DNA from: Rhineura floridana | Lineage: Eukaryota > Chordata > Lepidosauria > Squamata > Rhineuridae | Assembly: GCF_030035675.1 (NCBI RefSeq) | Contig: NC_084493.1 | Location: 20,437,822 to 20,501,821 of the forward strand | Direction of reading: 5' to 3' | DNA length: 64,000 bases | Part shown: in pieces, positions 35,875-47,080 of the stretch | How positions within the stretch are numbered: the first letter of the stretch is position 1 | Layout of the letters: each line of letters starts with the position of its first letter | Notes under the pieces: model-generated | What the model was told of the DNA's origin: nothing | Databases searched by the model: none | The model's input: only the letters and a program-made list of their open reading frames with translations | Program-made: the position numbers and the translations under genes

Positions 35875-36325
35875 GGGATGAAAACATCAGTCAGTTTCAG
35901 TTCTCTTGGCTTCTCTTTTTTCCAATGTTAAATTTAGTTCTCTATATTTCTACAGCAATCTGCAGATTTTTTTTCTTTTTTAAAAAAATCCTCATGAAAA
36001 TTCTCCACCATTTTAGTGGATATTTCTCCAAATAAACACATTTTTGTAGGCAGTTTTGACAGAGATACACATTTTTGCAAGTCATTTCTCATCATTTCAT
36101 GCCTTTTTGCGTGTTACTTTCACTCACGTATTCATTTTTCTGCACACTTTCCCCTAATATATGCATTTTTGTAAATGTTGTTCAGTTGGCGAACTGCATC
36201 CCAAAATTCTAATAAATGCGAATCTCAAAGGATGGGTGTGTTTCGGTTCTCGTATTGTTTCGGAAATTGCAAATTTGATAAATTCTGCTTGAAATGCGAA
36301 CTGAATCGAAATTCTCACCCATCCC
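35875..36325. mobile_element. GGGATGG...CCATCCC family element, copy 5 (reverse)
   Basis: Starts gggatgaaaacatcag and ends tctcacccatccc. The flanks tatgtggta (35866-35874) and tatgtgta (36326-36333) suggest an 8-bp duplication with one indel. Its internal order mirrors copy 1 in reverse. Confidence 0.6.
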
Positions 36326-36894
36326 TATGTGTAGACCACTGCTTGTGGTCTTTTTCTCTCCAGACGAACTACAAGAGGAAGGCAAGGAAGAAAAAAATGA
36401 GGTGAAAAAACGGGGTAAATACTATGGTGGCCAGGAAACAAATTAAGCCATTTTGACCAAGTGCTTTCCCCAGCGTGTGGCAGGCCTGAGGTCTGCCCAG
36501 CCCCTCCAAATCCATAACCCCACATTCTTCCTGCAGTGGTCTGAGTGCCCCTGAAGTTCAGTTCAAGCGCAGTTTTTGTGTTTGTCTTTTCGGTGACATT
36601 TGCAATACAGATCTTATTTCTTTACCCGGCCACCTCCTTAGAGGGAACACTTCCAACGTAACAAACTTGTTCTGTTATTATCAGTGCATGTAATACCACC
36701 AAGTAGTTCTTACACAAGTAAATCTTCATTCTTAACAAACAGAAAACACTCCCATCAATGAACAATTCCAGAAAGTCCATAAGCACACAATTCCCGCTGG
36801 AAGGAACAGAAGCAGCCAATCTATTTTAAATTAGACTATTTCTAGTAAAGCACATCAATAGCAACTTAAAACTTCACAGGACTGATTTTTTTTT

Positions 36895-36938
36895 TTTTAC
36901 TTGATTGCCGCCCTGGGCTCCTGCTGGGAGGAAGGGCA

Positions 36939-36980
<42 letters not shown>
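36895..36980 (+). repeat. LINE 3' terminus leading into a (TA)n microsatellite
   Basis: gccgccctgggctcctgctg then gggaggaagggcaggatata is an L2-like 3' end. A pure (TA)n run of about 18 units follows at about 36943-36978, then tgtgtgta. Confidence 0.7.
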
Positions 36981-36984
<4 letters not shown>

Positions 36985-38040
36985 ATAAATCCTTCCAAGG
37001 ATTGTCTATATTAGAGTTGAATTAATATTTGCAAATGTTTGAAATGTGACAAATTTTCAAACATTGGCATGAAAAAAATTAGTAGGAAATTTTGCAGCTA
37101 CATTTAGCTTCCCATTATGAATGTGAATTTGAATGCTTTGAACTTGCTGGCATCTCTTCAATGAAGCATGCCCCAGTTCCCACCAAATGAAATGTTATAA
37201 GCTGCCATCTCTCAAATAATATTTTAGATTATTGATCAAATGCTATAACACACACACAAAAATACATGCCAACCATACAGTTATCTAATATTAAATACTA
37301 CTGCATGCTAATAATCAAAACACTATTATAGGAACCAGTGGCTTTCAAAGTATTGGTGGGGGGAATCTATCAGGGTTTGTCAGTGAGAAGAACAGCTGGA
37401 AGATAGTATGTCTACTACTACTGATCTTCCTGTTTGTAATATGCAGGCACAGTGGAACGAGGAGGCTTAACATTGCCCTTAGAACATGCTCCAGAATCCT
37501 CTGTAATGCCCAGGAGCTGTATCACAGATATTACTGCGGACAGTTTTCCCTGAAGGCAGACAGTGTGAAAACCACTTTAACATATCACTGCCTATCAGCT
37601 CTCAATATAAGGTCAAATGCCAAATACTGTTTAGCAGCTATCAAATACAACTAATATTAACTGGCCGATATAAAATACTGAAATAAAAAATCTTTGTGAC
37701 AAAGGTATAAAATATTCAGACAACATCTGAACAATATTGGCAAATGCGGGGAACAATTGGAGAATATTAGATACAAAAATTCACAAAGGATAATTTTTTT
37801 TGGGAGCAAATTCGTTGCAGCTCTAAATGTGTTCTGGAAGCACTATACTGCCATCTTCTGGCCAAATGTAGCACAGGAAGGATAAAAAATGGTCATATGT
37901 ACTCTATTGGACCTTAAAGAACAGTAAAAGTATTATCACTTTGCAATACAGTTCTAATGTTCATCCCAAGCTAAAACTCTGAATACCTGCCAACTCCTTA
38001 TGCATCCTGATCATTAAAAAAGGTTTGCTTTAAGGCTGTT

Positions 38041-39383
38041 CTTGTTATGTGCCTCCAAGTCTACTGCGACTTATGGCGACCCTATGAATCAGCGACCTCC
38101 AGGAGCATCTGTCATGGACCACCCTGTTCAGATCTTGTAAGTTCAGGTCTGTGGCTTCCTTTATGGAATCAATCCATCTCCTGTTTGGCCTTCCTCTTTT
38201 TCTACTCCCTTCTGTTTTTCCAAGCATTATTATCTTTTCTAATGAATCATGTCTTCTCATGATGTGTCCAAAGTATGATAACCTCAGTTTCATCATTTTA
38301 ACTTCTAGTGATAGTTGTGGTTTAATTTGTTCTAACACCCAATTATTTGTCTTTTTTGCAGTCCATGGTATCCACAAAGCTCTCCTCCAACACCACATTT
38401 CAAATAAGTTGATTTTTCTCTTACCCGCTTTTTTCACTGTCCAACTTTCACATCCATACATAGAGATCAGAAATACCATGGTCTGAATGATCCTGACTTT
38501 AGTGTTCAGTGATACATCTTTGCATTTGAGGACCTTTTCTAGTTCTCTCACAGCTGCCCTTCCCAGTCCTAGCCTTCTTCTGATTTCTTGACTATGGTCT
38601 CCATTTTGGTTAATGACTGTACCGAGGTATAGATAATCCTTGACAAGTTCAATGTCCTCATTGTCAACTGTAAAGTTACATAAATCTTCTGTTATCATTA
38701 CTTTAGTCTTTTTGACGTTCCGCTGTAGTCCTGCTTTTGTGCTTTCCTCTTTAACTTTCATCAGCATTTGTTTCAAATCATTACTGGTTTCTGCTAGTAG
38801 TATGGTATCATCTGCATATCTTAAATTATTCATATTTCTCCCTCCAATTTTCACACCTTTATCTTGGTCCAATCCTGCTTTCCATATGATATGTTCTGCG
38901 TACAGATTAAATAAATAGGGTGATAAAACACACCCCTGTCTCACACCCTTTCCGATGGTGAACCAGTCAGTTTCTCCATATTCTGTCCTTACAGTAGCCT
39001 CTTGTCCAGAGTATAGGTTGCGCATCAGGACAATCAGATGCTGTGGCACCCCCATTTCTTTTAAAGCATTCCATAGTTTTTCATGATCTACACAGTCAAA
39101 GGCTTTGCTGTAATCTATAAAGCACAGGGTGATTTTCTTCTGAAATTCCTTAGTCCATTCCATTATCCAAAGTATGTTTGCGATATGATCTCTGGTGCCT
39201 CTTCCCTTTCTAAATCCAGCTTGGACATCTGGCCTTTCTCGCTCCATATATGGTAAGAGCCTTTGTTGTAGAATCTTGAGCATTACTTTACTTGCATGGG
39301 ATATTAAGGCAATAGTTCGATAATTACTGCATTCCCTGGGATCCCCTTTCTTTGGAAAAATTCTGTATTCTTCAGGGCCACAT
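38041..39383 (-). mobile_element. RTE-clade LINE, 5'-truncated
   Basis: A 1.34-kb minus-strand copy. The 3' end at 38041 is the complement of acttggaggcacataacaag. It contains the reverse transcriptase and C-terminal region but no endonuclease. It is related to BovB in protein sequence (MYGCESWTVKKA, WCWRRALWIPWTAKKTNN) but has a different 3' tail. Confidence 0.85.
38045..39283 (-). CDS. RTE reverse transcriptase, C-terminal 412 aa
   Basis: An uninterrupted frame from an internal Met to TAA. Visible reverse-transcriptase motifs are LPYMERERPDVQAGFRKGRG (about residue 10), LCFIDYSKAFDCVDHEKLWN (about 54), GVRQGCVLSPYLFNLYAEHI (about 112) and the catalytic NLRYADDTILLAE (about 153). The thumb and C-terminal region follows (LSYFGHIMRRHDSLEKII near 340), then IHRVAISRSRLGGT at the end. 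Full RTE proteins carry an N-terminal endonuclease and are about 1,000 residues, so this is under half. The open frame of over 1.2 kb suggests a recent insertion. It is not predicted to move on its own. Confidence 0.8.
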   Translation of the reverse strand: MLKILQQRLLPYMERERPDVQAGFRKGRGTRDHIANILWIMEWTKEFQKKITLCFIDYSKAFDCVDHEKLWNALKEMGVPQHLIVLMRNLYSGQEATVRTEYGETDWFTIGKGVRQGCVLSPYLFNLYAEHIIWKAGLDQDKGVKIGGRNMNNLRYADDTILLAETSNDLKQMLMKVKEESTKAGLQRNVKKTKVMITEDLCNFTVDNEDIELVKDYLYLGTVINQNGDHSQEIRRRLGLGRAAVRELEKVLKCKDVSLNTKVRIIQTMVFLISMYGCESWTVKKAGKRKINLFEMWCWRRALWIPWTAKKTNNWVLEQIKPQLSLEVKMMKLRLSYFGHIMRRHDSLEKIIMLGKTEGSRKRGRPNRRWIDSIKEATDLNLQDLNRVVHDRCSWRSLIHRVAISRSRLGGT

Positions 39384-39631
39384 TATTTTCTTAATGAGCT
39401 GGAAGGATGTTTCATTGCACAAACTGACCCCTCATTAAGTGCCCAGTTCCATAGTAAAGTTAGCACCAGCCAGCAGAAATGGGTTTCATGTTTATGGAAT
39501 ACATGCTCTCAGACATAGATTGAGCATACAACATCAAAGAGATACAATAATAAAACAGAATATATTTCTTGGAACACAAAAATGCTTTTATTTTTCTTAA
39601 GAATATACCTAAGGGTGGCAAACAAGGAGTA

Positions 39632-39745
39632 AGCCAAAGACCTTAACTTACAAGATCTGAACAGGGTGGTTTACAACAGATGCTATTGGAGGTCACTGGT
39701 TCATCGCCTAAGTCGTAATCGACTTGAAGGCACAAAACAACAAAG
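39632..39745 (+). mobile_element. RTE LINE 3'-terminal fragment
   Basis: aaccttaacttacaagatctg-type sequence (DLNLQDLNRVVYNRCYWRSL) and the tail aatcgacttgaaggcac with caacaa. The plus-strand orientation is opposite to the larger copy 250 bp away. Confidence 0.75.
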
Positions 39746-40205
39746 TAAAGAAGGGGGATGTGTTCCACTGGAGCACTGCGAGACAACCAAGGAGGAGTTC
39801 AAAACTAACACACGATTGTTAACAGAAGGTGGCAGTTACATTAGTAGAACTGAATTAGAAGACCCAATTCTTCTATCAAGGGTGTGAAATTATCCCCATC
39901 TTAAAACCCCCAGCCTCTCGTAGATGTATGTTTACTAGCTACCAGTGGGTACTTACGTGGTACACAAGGTTTTGCTGGATTTTTGTAAAAACATGGTTCA
40001 CACAGATCAATTTATTCAAGTTAGCTCTTGTCCCAACAGCGATTTTCCCATTAAAAGACCACACAGGAATTCTCAAAATTTCCTTTTCTTTAAATTCCAG
40101 TCTGCCATCTCGTCCCAAATTCACCAATTTTATATAAAACCACATTGGTCCAAATTCACTTTTAACACACAGTGGCCCTGTTCATGTGTCACTGGAAACC
40201 ATTAA

Positions 40206-40335
40206 CTATGACAGGGTGGGGAACATGTACCCCACCAGATGTTGCTGGGTTACAAACTCCCATCAGTCCAAGCCAGCATGGCCAATACTCAGGGATGATA
40301 AGAGCCACGGTCCAACAACATGTGGCGCAACATCC
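40206..40335. mobile_element. hAT-like palindromic MITE, degraded
   Basis: gggtggggaacatgtacccc, ccagatgttgctgggttaca, gccagcatggccaatactca and tccaacaacatgtggcgc in family order. Confidence 0.6.
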
Positions 40336-40424
40336 AGCAAGAGATCTGAAATACAAAAATTAAATTCTTCCCAGTTTACCAGATCATTTCTGGAGCCAAC
40401 TGCAAAAAGAGCCAGGTTCAAATG

Positions 40425-40745
40425 ATCAAATCTCAGCTTAATAAACTGAGAGATGTGCGAGTTTTAGGCACCCATATGCAGCCCCTTCTCTCTCTTGAAT
40501 GAACAAGCCAGGAAGTGGCAGTTTACAATAGCTTCCCATCACGCCCAAGCCAGGAACTATGATTAATTGCTTCTACTCAAGTAATGATCTGGAGGCTAAC
40601 TTTAAACGTCTGGGGTCCAGATTCTGGATTTAATGGAAGCCAAACTGCCATTTCCCATCTTGTCTGCATACTCACAGCCAAATGGGGAGCAAAGAGCACA
40701 TGATGCTTATTGTGTATATCTCAGCTTATTAAGCAGAATTTTAAT
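40425..40745. mobile_element. Possible TIR element related to 45483-46147
   Basis: aaatctcagcttaataaact near the left and atctcagcttattaagcaga near the right repeat the terminal motif of the 45.5-kb element, but the copies are not cleanly inverted. A (gaat)n run follows at 40770-40790. Confidence 0.3.
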
Positions 40746-40887
40746 ACTCTGAACGTGGCCACCATCATGAATGAATGAATGAATGAAGAAAAAGACAAAG
40801 GAGTTTAAAAAGAAAGCCTGAAGAATAAAAATCTGTAATCCTCAGAACAACCACAAATCCCACCCTCACCCATTTAAGTCAACCAAC

Positions 40888-41149
40888 CTCCATGTTCGAG
40901 GAACACACGAACACATCTTTCTTTTCCTCTCGCTGCCGAGAAGTGGAGCAAGGTCCAGCCGTTGGCATCTCGACCATTTGGAGAATAGCCCTGCTCTAGC
41001 ATCTTGCGCACAGTGTGAACATCGCCAGCAGCCACCGCAGCCTGAATCTGCAACTCTTCCTGGAGCTCAGGGTTCCTCCGGCAGTGGTGATGTAACATCC
41101 TCGCAGAATCTGCCTCCTAAAGAAGGGTCATGAGGTCTCACGGGTTCAC
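40888..41149 (-). CDS. ASB7: ASB7, first coding exon with start codon
   Basis: The exon begins after ttttccaattgcag (41149), has about 51 bases of 5' UTR, and starts at ATG 41098-41096. Coding is 41098-40888 (211 bases), ending GGA G before gttggt. It encodes MLHHHCRRNPELQEELQIQA, AVAAGDVHTVRKMLEQGYSP, NGRDANGWTLLHFSAARGKE and RCVRVFLEHG, which begins the ankyrin array. This matches my recollection of the human N terminus essentially residue for residue. With the other two coding exons the total is 957 bases, 318 codons plus stop. Reading through the donor would give GGWLT and a stop, confirming the splice. Confidence 0.97.
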
Positions 41150-42609
41150 CTGCAATTGGAAAAACAAATACAAATGGGGATCGGTGAGGAGGAGGAAGAG
41201 AGGGAAAGCACCAACATCACTCCATATCAACACAGATACAGTATATATATATTATATGGGGTAGAAACCACAGAGCTACACATGGTGTCCCAGACACTGG
41301 GGTTTCTCATCCCCACTACAACCCCAAACACCCTTTTGTGAAGGTTGAAAGATTGATTACAAAGCCAACTTTCATACAATGATATTTTGATATGACTCCC
41401 AAGGTTCTAGAGGCTGAAAGTTTAATTCTACCCGTATCAGTCTTCCAAGAAACTGTATCTTTAAAATGAATTCCTAGATATTTACATTCACGACATGGTC
41501 AGTCAGTTGCCAATCTATTGGGCATCGGAGTTCCTGATGTTTCTTTCCGAAGACCATAACCTTAGTTTTTGTTTTCCTCTGTACAATATTCACGAACACT
41601 AGACACTTGCCCTTTTACATCTACACGTGTAAGAGATTGTGAGGGTGACCTGGCTGTGACATCTGTCACCACACTGATTTTACTTTCTAAGTATCAACGA
41701 CCACACGTATCTCTAACAGAATGTAATGCAATGCTATCTACATGTTACCTGGGAACAGTGGAATTAGCAACACTGAAATTCAAAGGAGCAATGCAAACAA
41801 TCAGAAATCTTCCGATTCTCATGCGATTTGCAAAGTATGCTTTCATATTGTACAAGTAACCTATCAGCTTTTCTTCCTGACTTACAAATTTCTGCAAGAG
41901 TAGAGGGTTGACTGCTTTGACTTCAATCTAACAAATATTAGAAAATTCCAACTTTGATAAATAATATACTGATTAAAAAAGAGGTTTCAGAAATGTTTAC
42001 ACATACACCAAAAACCATAATTGAAATTGCTTGGCAGTTCTTAAAAATCTGTTTGGATGTTCATATTTAACAGCAGCAATAGTTAGGGTGCCTTCACTGG
42101 CTGTTGGTAAAATTCAGCATTTAGAATTTGGCATTTAATATCCAGTATCTGAAATAGTTATCATTCTCCCACATAAATTGTTTAAAAACTAGCAACAAAA
42201 CATTTCTTGTGATTTGCCTCAGACACTGGGACATTTCTCCTCAACATAATCTCTAGAGAAAGCACTGAATGAGAAGATCCTGGATGCCCTCTGCTGTTAC
42301 AACTGCAAGTGAGAGGCATTTAACATTTTCCAAAAAGAATGGACGCTAAGGTGTTTCATTAAAAAAAGTTACCTTATAGGCAGAGGTCACTTTTTGTTAG
42401 TTGTATTTCCCATCTTCATTATACATGACCTTGTTTGTGAGTATAATTTGTCAAGCAAATGGCTTCTCCTAGAAATGAAGAATGCAGTCTTGTTAGAGCA
42501 AAACAAGAAAATTTGTACATCCACTCACAAATGCCATAGATTTTAAGCATCTTAATGCCACGGCACTGAAAAGGGAGTAAAATCATGGAAGCAGTTCTAA
42601 CAAAAATGC

Positions 42610-42680
42610 TTATTTTACACATGTATTTATTTATTAATTATTTGATTTATATCCCACCCTTCCTCCCAGCAGGAGCCCAG
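42610..42680 (-). mobile_element. LINE 3'-terminal fragment
   Basis: tttatttattaattatttga then cttcctcccagcaggagccc, the minus-strand 3' terminus of the L2-like subfamily. Confidence 0.6.
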
Positions 42681-43609
42681 TAGCTTGACTGGACAGCAAG
42701 TTGGATGAAGAATGCAGGCTAGACAAAGAGAAGCAAGAAGAAAGTGAGCCACAGACACAGGCAGATCTGCATCTCATCTTTTTCCAGTAGGCGCATAGAT
42801 GTACAAGCATTAGATCCCTAAAGGTTTCGTCTGCAAAGGAGAGGGCAGGTAAATTATGCTCCTCCTCCTACGGTCTATAGAAATACACCCACAGCTCTTC
42901 CCAAAGATTTCTGGTCAGGAAATAATCCCCTTCTTGTGATCCCTCTATATCACAAATGTTCAAGTAATTAAGAGAAGATTATGCAATAGGAATGCCACTA
43001 CTGCATTTAAAACAGAGCTTGTGTACCCACATGGCCTTACTTATGCCCAGGATCAGAGACCCAGCTCCTTCATCAGGATTATAACAATGACCTGTGTAGA
43101 CCATGTACATATCAAGAACAGAGCACAACGCCCAACAACATTGCCTTCTTTCTTGGCCATATTTCCAACCTGAAGGCTCACTCCTTCTATGATACTTCAA
43201 GGAGTCAGCCAGACAGCATGGTGTGCTTTAATGGCACGTTAGCACAACTAACACCTATTCAGAACAAGAAAACTTTCACTTTTCTATGACTCTGCTTATG
43301 CATTACTTAGCTTCTCTAGTCTGCAATTTCTCGGGTTGACGGAAGGGTTTCCCAATGTCTTTCTTTGCACAGGAGGCATGCAGATTATAACAATGAATGG
43401 CTATTAATTCCACACCTAATTTTTGGCAAATTAAATGCCAACAATGTTATGTTGCAGGGTGTGTATGCTTGCCTGGTCATCCTCTGGCACAATATGTGCT
43501 CTCTACACCTTTCGAGGTTCTTTGTGTCAGCATATAAGTGCTGTGGGCTAGCATTTAAGACAGTTCTATCACAGTACTGCTTTATAGAGTGAGATCTTAT
43601 CCTATCAAG

Positions 43610-43760
43610 CTAAGCCTTGTCGACTAATGGGCAGCAGCTCTCCAGGGTTTCACAGAGGAATTTTTCCCAGCACTACCTGGACATGTTGGGATTTGAATAT
43701 GGGACCTTGTTTTTGCAACGTGTATGCTCTACCACTGAGCTGTGGTCTTTCCCCAAAGGT
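43610..43760 (-). mobile_element. tRNA-derived SINE, tail truncated
   Basis: gcagcagctctccagggttt to ctctaccactgagctgtggt, minus strand. Confidence 0.75.
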
Positions 43761-45011
43761 CTTGGGGCATCTCCACAAAAATGATCCCCTTTTGCCTTAT
43801 TTATATAGGACATGAAAGTACAGAGTCAAGCTGTCAACAGTCTACTAAGAAACATTTAGATTCTGTGGGAAATGTATATACATAGGTGGTGGCGGATCTA
43901 ATCAATCATTTGGTGTTCCAACATGTCACAATTCGCAGTTAGAATATCAGAAAAAGCAAACAAATGAGTCTATTTGTAGATATTAAAATGTTCTAGAGCA
44001 TCCTTCATCTTAGCTGAACAGCATTTTCCAGAAACAATCTTCTTAAGATTACTCCCCTACCAATTTCAGCTGAAGAAAGAATGCAAAAAAAAAAAAAAGG
44101 TACTGAGACACTTTGCTTGGTGTTGCTATGCAATACTGAATGGCAGTCGTGCCACTGCATTCATGAAGCGGCTGCATTTCAACAATGAACAAGATAGTGA
44201 ACAGGATTTGGCTTGGATCTAGAAAAAACAGTATACATTACTGTTTTACTGACTTTTCATATCTGCTGGTTCTGTGCAAGTCACTCCCTCTCAGCCTCAA
44301 CTGGCCAACTGTAAAATGGGAATAAATTCCCCACCTCAATGGAACATTGATTGAGTGAAGGAATTAAGGATTGTAAAGCACGATGCATATTATTAGTATG
44401 TATACAAATAAATATTTTTATTCCAGTTTAGCTTTATTAATGTTAAATAAGTGTGTGAACCAGATCTAGGTGCACTGTGAACACTTTCCTGCCCCACGAG
44501 TTATTTTGAACCTAAATCTGTGGAAGTCCCACAGTATGTACCACCCTTTTGATATTTGTAAGTGGGGCCTTTGGACTGTGGACATGATGATCCTGTTCAG
44601 CTATCTAGACTCTGTCTTCTTTGTATGCAAAATGTCGTCTATTTTATATGCACAACGTTTGACAATAAGATTGCAGTGTAAACATGTGCAAAAAACCACT
44701 CATCTAAAGGTCATGAAGACTTCACAAGAACATTGCAATACAAAACAGCACAAACATTTGAATACACTTTAGCATTCAGTTAAATGTAAATATTGACATT
44801 TTTCACCTAAGATGAATTTAAATCAAACTAAGAGAAAACACTCAGGCCAATATATTCCACCCTTCATTGTTTACCTTGTGAATCTTTTGCCAGAAATACA
44901 GCTTCAAATTCCTGCAATACCAAAAAGCCCCCTGAAAATATGCTGAGCCTCACTGAACAAAAACATTTGAGTCTTTAACTACTACTGCATCAATAAAGCC
45001 CAATACACATT

Positions 45012-45420
45012 CAAAACCGGCTCGTACACTACGGTCTGCTACGAAGGCCCTCCTCCGGGTCTCGACCCATAGGGAGGCCCGGAGGGCGGTGACAAGATCA
45101 AGGGCCTTCTCAGTAGTGGCCCCCGAACTATGGAATAGTCTCCCCGAGGAGGTGCGCTTGGCGCCGACACTATCATCCTTTCGGCGCCAAGTTAAAACCT
45201 TTCTCTTCTCCGAGGCATTTTAATTCTTTGTTAATGATTGTAATGTTTGTAATTTGATCTTAGCTTATCCAGTTTTTTAGATTGTGAAATTTGATTTTAG
45301 ATTGTGATGTTTTTGTATTTTATTGTATTTTATTGTATTTATGTTCACCGCCCAGAGAGCTATTGCTAGTCGGGCGGTATATAAGTTTTAAAAATATAAA
45401 TAAATAAATAAATAAATAAA
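45012..45420 (+). mobile_element. L2-like LINE 3' fragment
   Basis: Coding remnant RTLRSATKALLRVSTHREAR, then FSVVAPELWNSLPEEVRLAP and FRRQVKTFLFSEAF, all in the plus frame. The 3' UTR ends accgcccagagagctattgc, gggcggtatataag and an (aata)n tail. The coding tail is unbroken, so it is fairly young. Everything upstream is truncated. Confidence 0.8.
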
Positions 45421-45482
45421 ACATAATTGTAAACATGCATCAGTACAGAGGATATTCAATTTTCCGGGATCTGCACACAATG

Positions 45483-46147
45483 GCCTGGATCAAGCATACA
45501 TCTCAGCTTAATAAGAGAAGACATGCATGATTCTTGTGCCCCATGCTCTGTCCTTGTGTCGCCCTTTCCCACCTCTCTTCTCAAAGCAGCTCAATTAACC
45601 CAGAAAGCCTTCAATTAATTAACTTCTTATTATGTCTGAAGCTACAGCCATACTACCCTGAACATGCCTGATCTCAGAAGCTAAGCAGGGTCATGCCTGG
45701 TTAGTACATGGATGGGAGACCGCCTGGTAATACCGGGTGTTGTAGGCTTAGAGGAAGGCAATGGTAAACCACCTCTGAATACCTCTTACCATGAAAACCC
45801 CATGAATATATCCAAAAAAGGATTCATTGGGTTGCCATAAATCATAATCGACTTGAAGGCATATAACAACAACAAATTATGTCTGAACCAAAAAAACTAT
45901 GGTTACTAGAACTGGAACAGGCTACGGTCTCAAACCTACTTCAGATCACGGCTCAAGATTCTGTCTTGTTTCAGCTCTGGTAACCATAGTTTCCTGGTTT
46001 AGTTGCAACAGGAAACTTGTTAACTGAAGACTTCCTGGGCTAATCACACTACACTGAAAAGGCAAGAGGGAAATGGCAGTGCCTGCAGGGACAAGGCTAA
46101 TCCATACCGTAGCATATTAAGCAGAGATGTGTATGTCTGAACCAGGG
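45483..46147. mobile_element. TIR DNA element carrying a nested 5S SINE
   Basis: Left end cctggatcaagcatacatct then cagcttaataag; right end, reverse-complemented, ccctggttcagacatacaca then tctctgcttaatatg. These form roughly 30-bp imperfect inverted termini. Without the nested SINE (45641-45887 including one duplication) the element is about 420 bp. It contains internal aaccatag/ctatggtt inverted motifs. Non-coding. The ends resemble those of the larger element at 33369. Confidence 0.6.
45641..45875 (+). mobile_element. 5S-rRNA-headed SINE
   Basis: The first about 108 bp are 5S rRNA-like: gctacagccatactaccctg, then gatctcagaagctaagcagg and ggatgggagaccgcctggta with gtgttgtaggctt. One internal segment of true 5S is missing, but the polymerase III internal promoter region is kept. 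The body then switches to gaggaaggcaatggtaaacc and the RTE-type tail aatcgacttgaaggcatata, acaacaacaa. An exact 12-bp duplication attatgtctgaa flanks it (45629-45640, 45876-45887). It is a retroposed SINE, not a 5S gene. Confidence 0.85.
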
Positions 46148-46364
46148 CACTGTTAAGTAGCACAGAAGTTGATGTTCAAAAAAGCACAGATGCAACTAGA
46201 AGTCAATATACTGTAATGGGTTTACTTGATCCTAGTTGCATTGCCTCCTTCTCTTCATTTTGAAACCTAACTTACCATTGTGACTACAGATAGTTTATTA
46301 CATGTATAAGCAAAGCATATGCAAAACTGGAGACCTTTTTACACGAAGGTCACAATCCTAAACA

Positions 46365-46425
46365 CATTTATTTGAAATACGGTGGAGCTTACTTCCAAGG
46401 AAACATACATGGGATCAGGCTGCAA
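46365..46425. repeat. Short dispersed reptile repeat
   Basis: The ccta-aacacattt ... cttacttccaagga motif, an 80-bp near-palindromic repeat type also found at about 11590, 47310-47370, 51505-51575, 52525-52615 and 58265-58385. Function unknown; no terminal features can be fixed. Confidence 0.5.
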
Positions 46426-46945
46426 CAATTGCCTTCATTGCACATAAGACATGATATGTAAACTTTAGTGCAGCTAATTCAAGAAGGCCATCCAGATGCT
46501 CAGGGGGTAGGTGGCTAAAATCCAAAAAGAAAACACTGTGTCACCTGCAACTCTCAACACTTGGATTTTCTCATCATGATGGAAACTCTGCAAGACATCA
46601 GCCAACATCTACAAATCCACTGTCAGCAAGCCCAAGAATGCAGGTAACAGAAGTCATAAAATTTTGTGATAGAATAACAAAAATGGGACTGCATGCACAT
46701 TGTCACCTAGATATTGCGTTCTTCCATTACATCCTTGCTTCTTGACTTTTGTTTTGAATTCAAGATTTGCACATTTCTTCTGCAGCAGCATGAGCCTGAA
46801 ATGAAAAGCAGAAGAAACAGGTTTGCAACTGGTACAAAATAATTTCCTTACTCTACACTTGTTTTATTATATTTTATCCTATCCTTTCATCAAGGAGGTC
46901 AGGGAAGCTTACTGTCTGCCTCCCCTACCCCAGCTAATTCTTATA

Positions 46946-47080
46946 ACAACAAAATTCTGCATTTTGTTTCACAATGTTTCAATTTTATTGATTTTTTTTT
47001 GTTTGGTCTGTGTATATTTCCAACTTGGGAACTTTGGGTGAAGGGCAGATTATAAATACTTTTAATAAAAATAAATAAGC
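46946..47080 (+). mobile_element. LINE 3'-terminal fragment
   Basis: T-rich 3' UTR, then ttgggtgaagggcagattat and an (aata)-type tail. Confidence 0.5.

Larger units (their letters stand above)
32785..40887 (-). other. ASB7: ASB7 intron 2
   Basis: An 8.1-kb intron with donor GAG|gttggt and acceptor actttag. Elements inside are listed separately. Stretches at 32785-33368, 34698-35874, 36979-38040 and 39746-40205 hold nothing I can name. A (TC)n/(CA)n microsatellite sits at about 35552-35583. Confidence 0.85.

Noticed and set aside
45641-45760. 5S rRNA gene
   Set aside because: An internal 5S segment is missing, no terminator follows, and the unit continues into a SINE tail with a target duplication.
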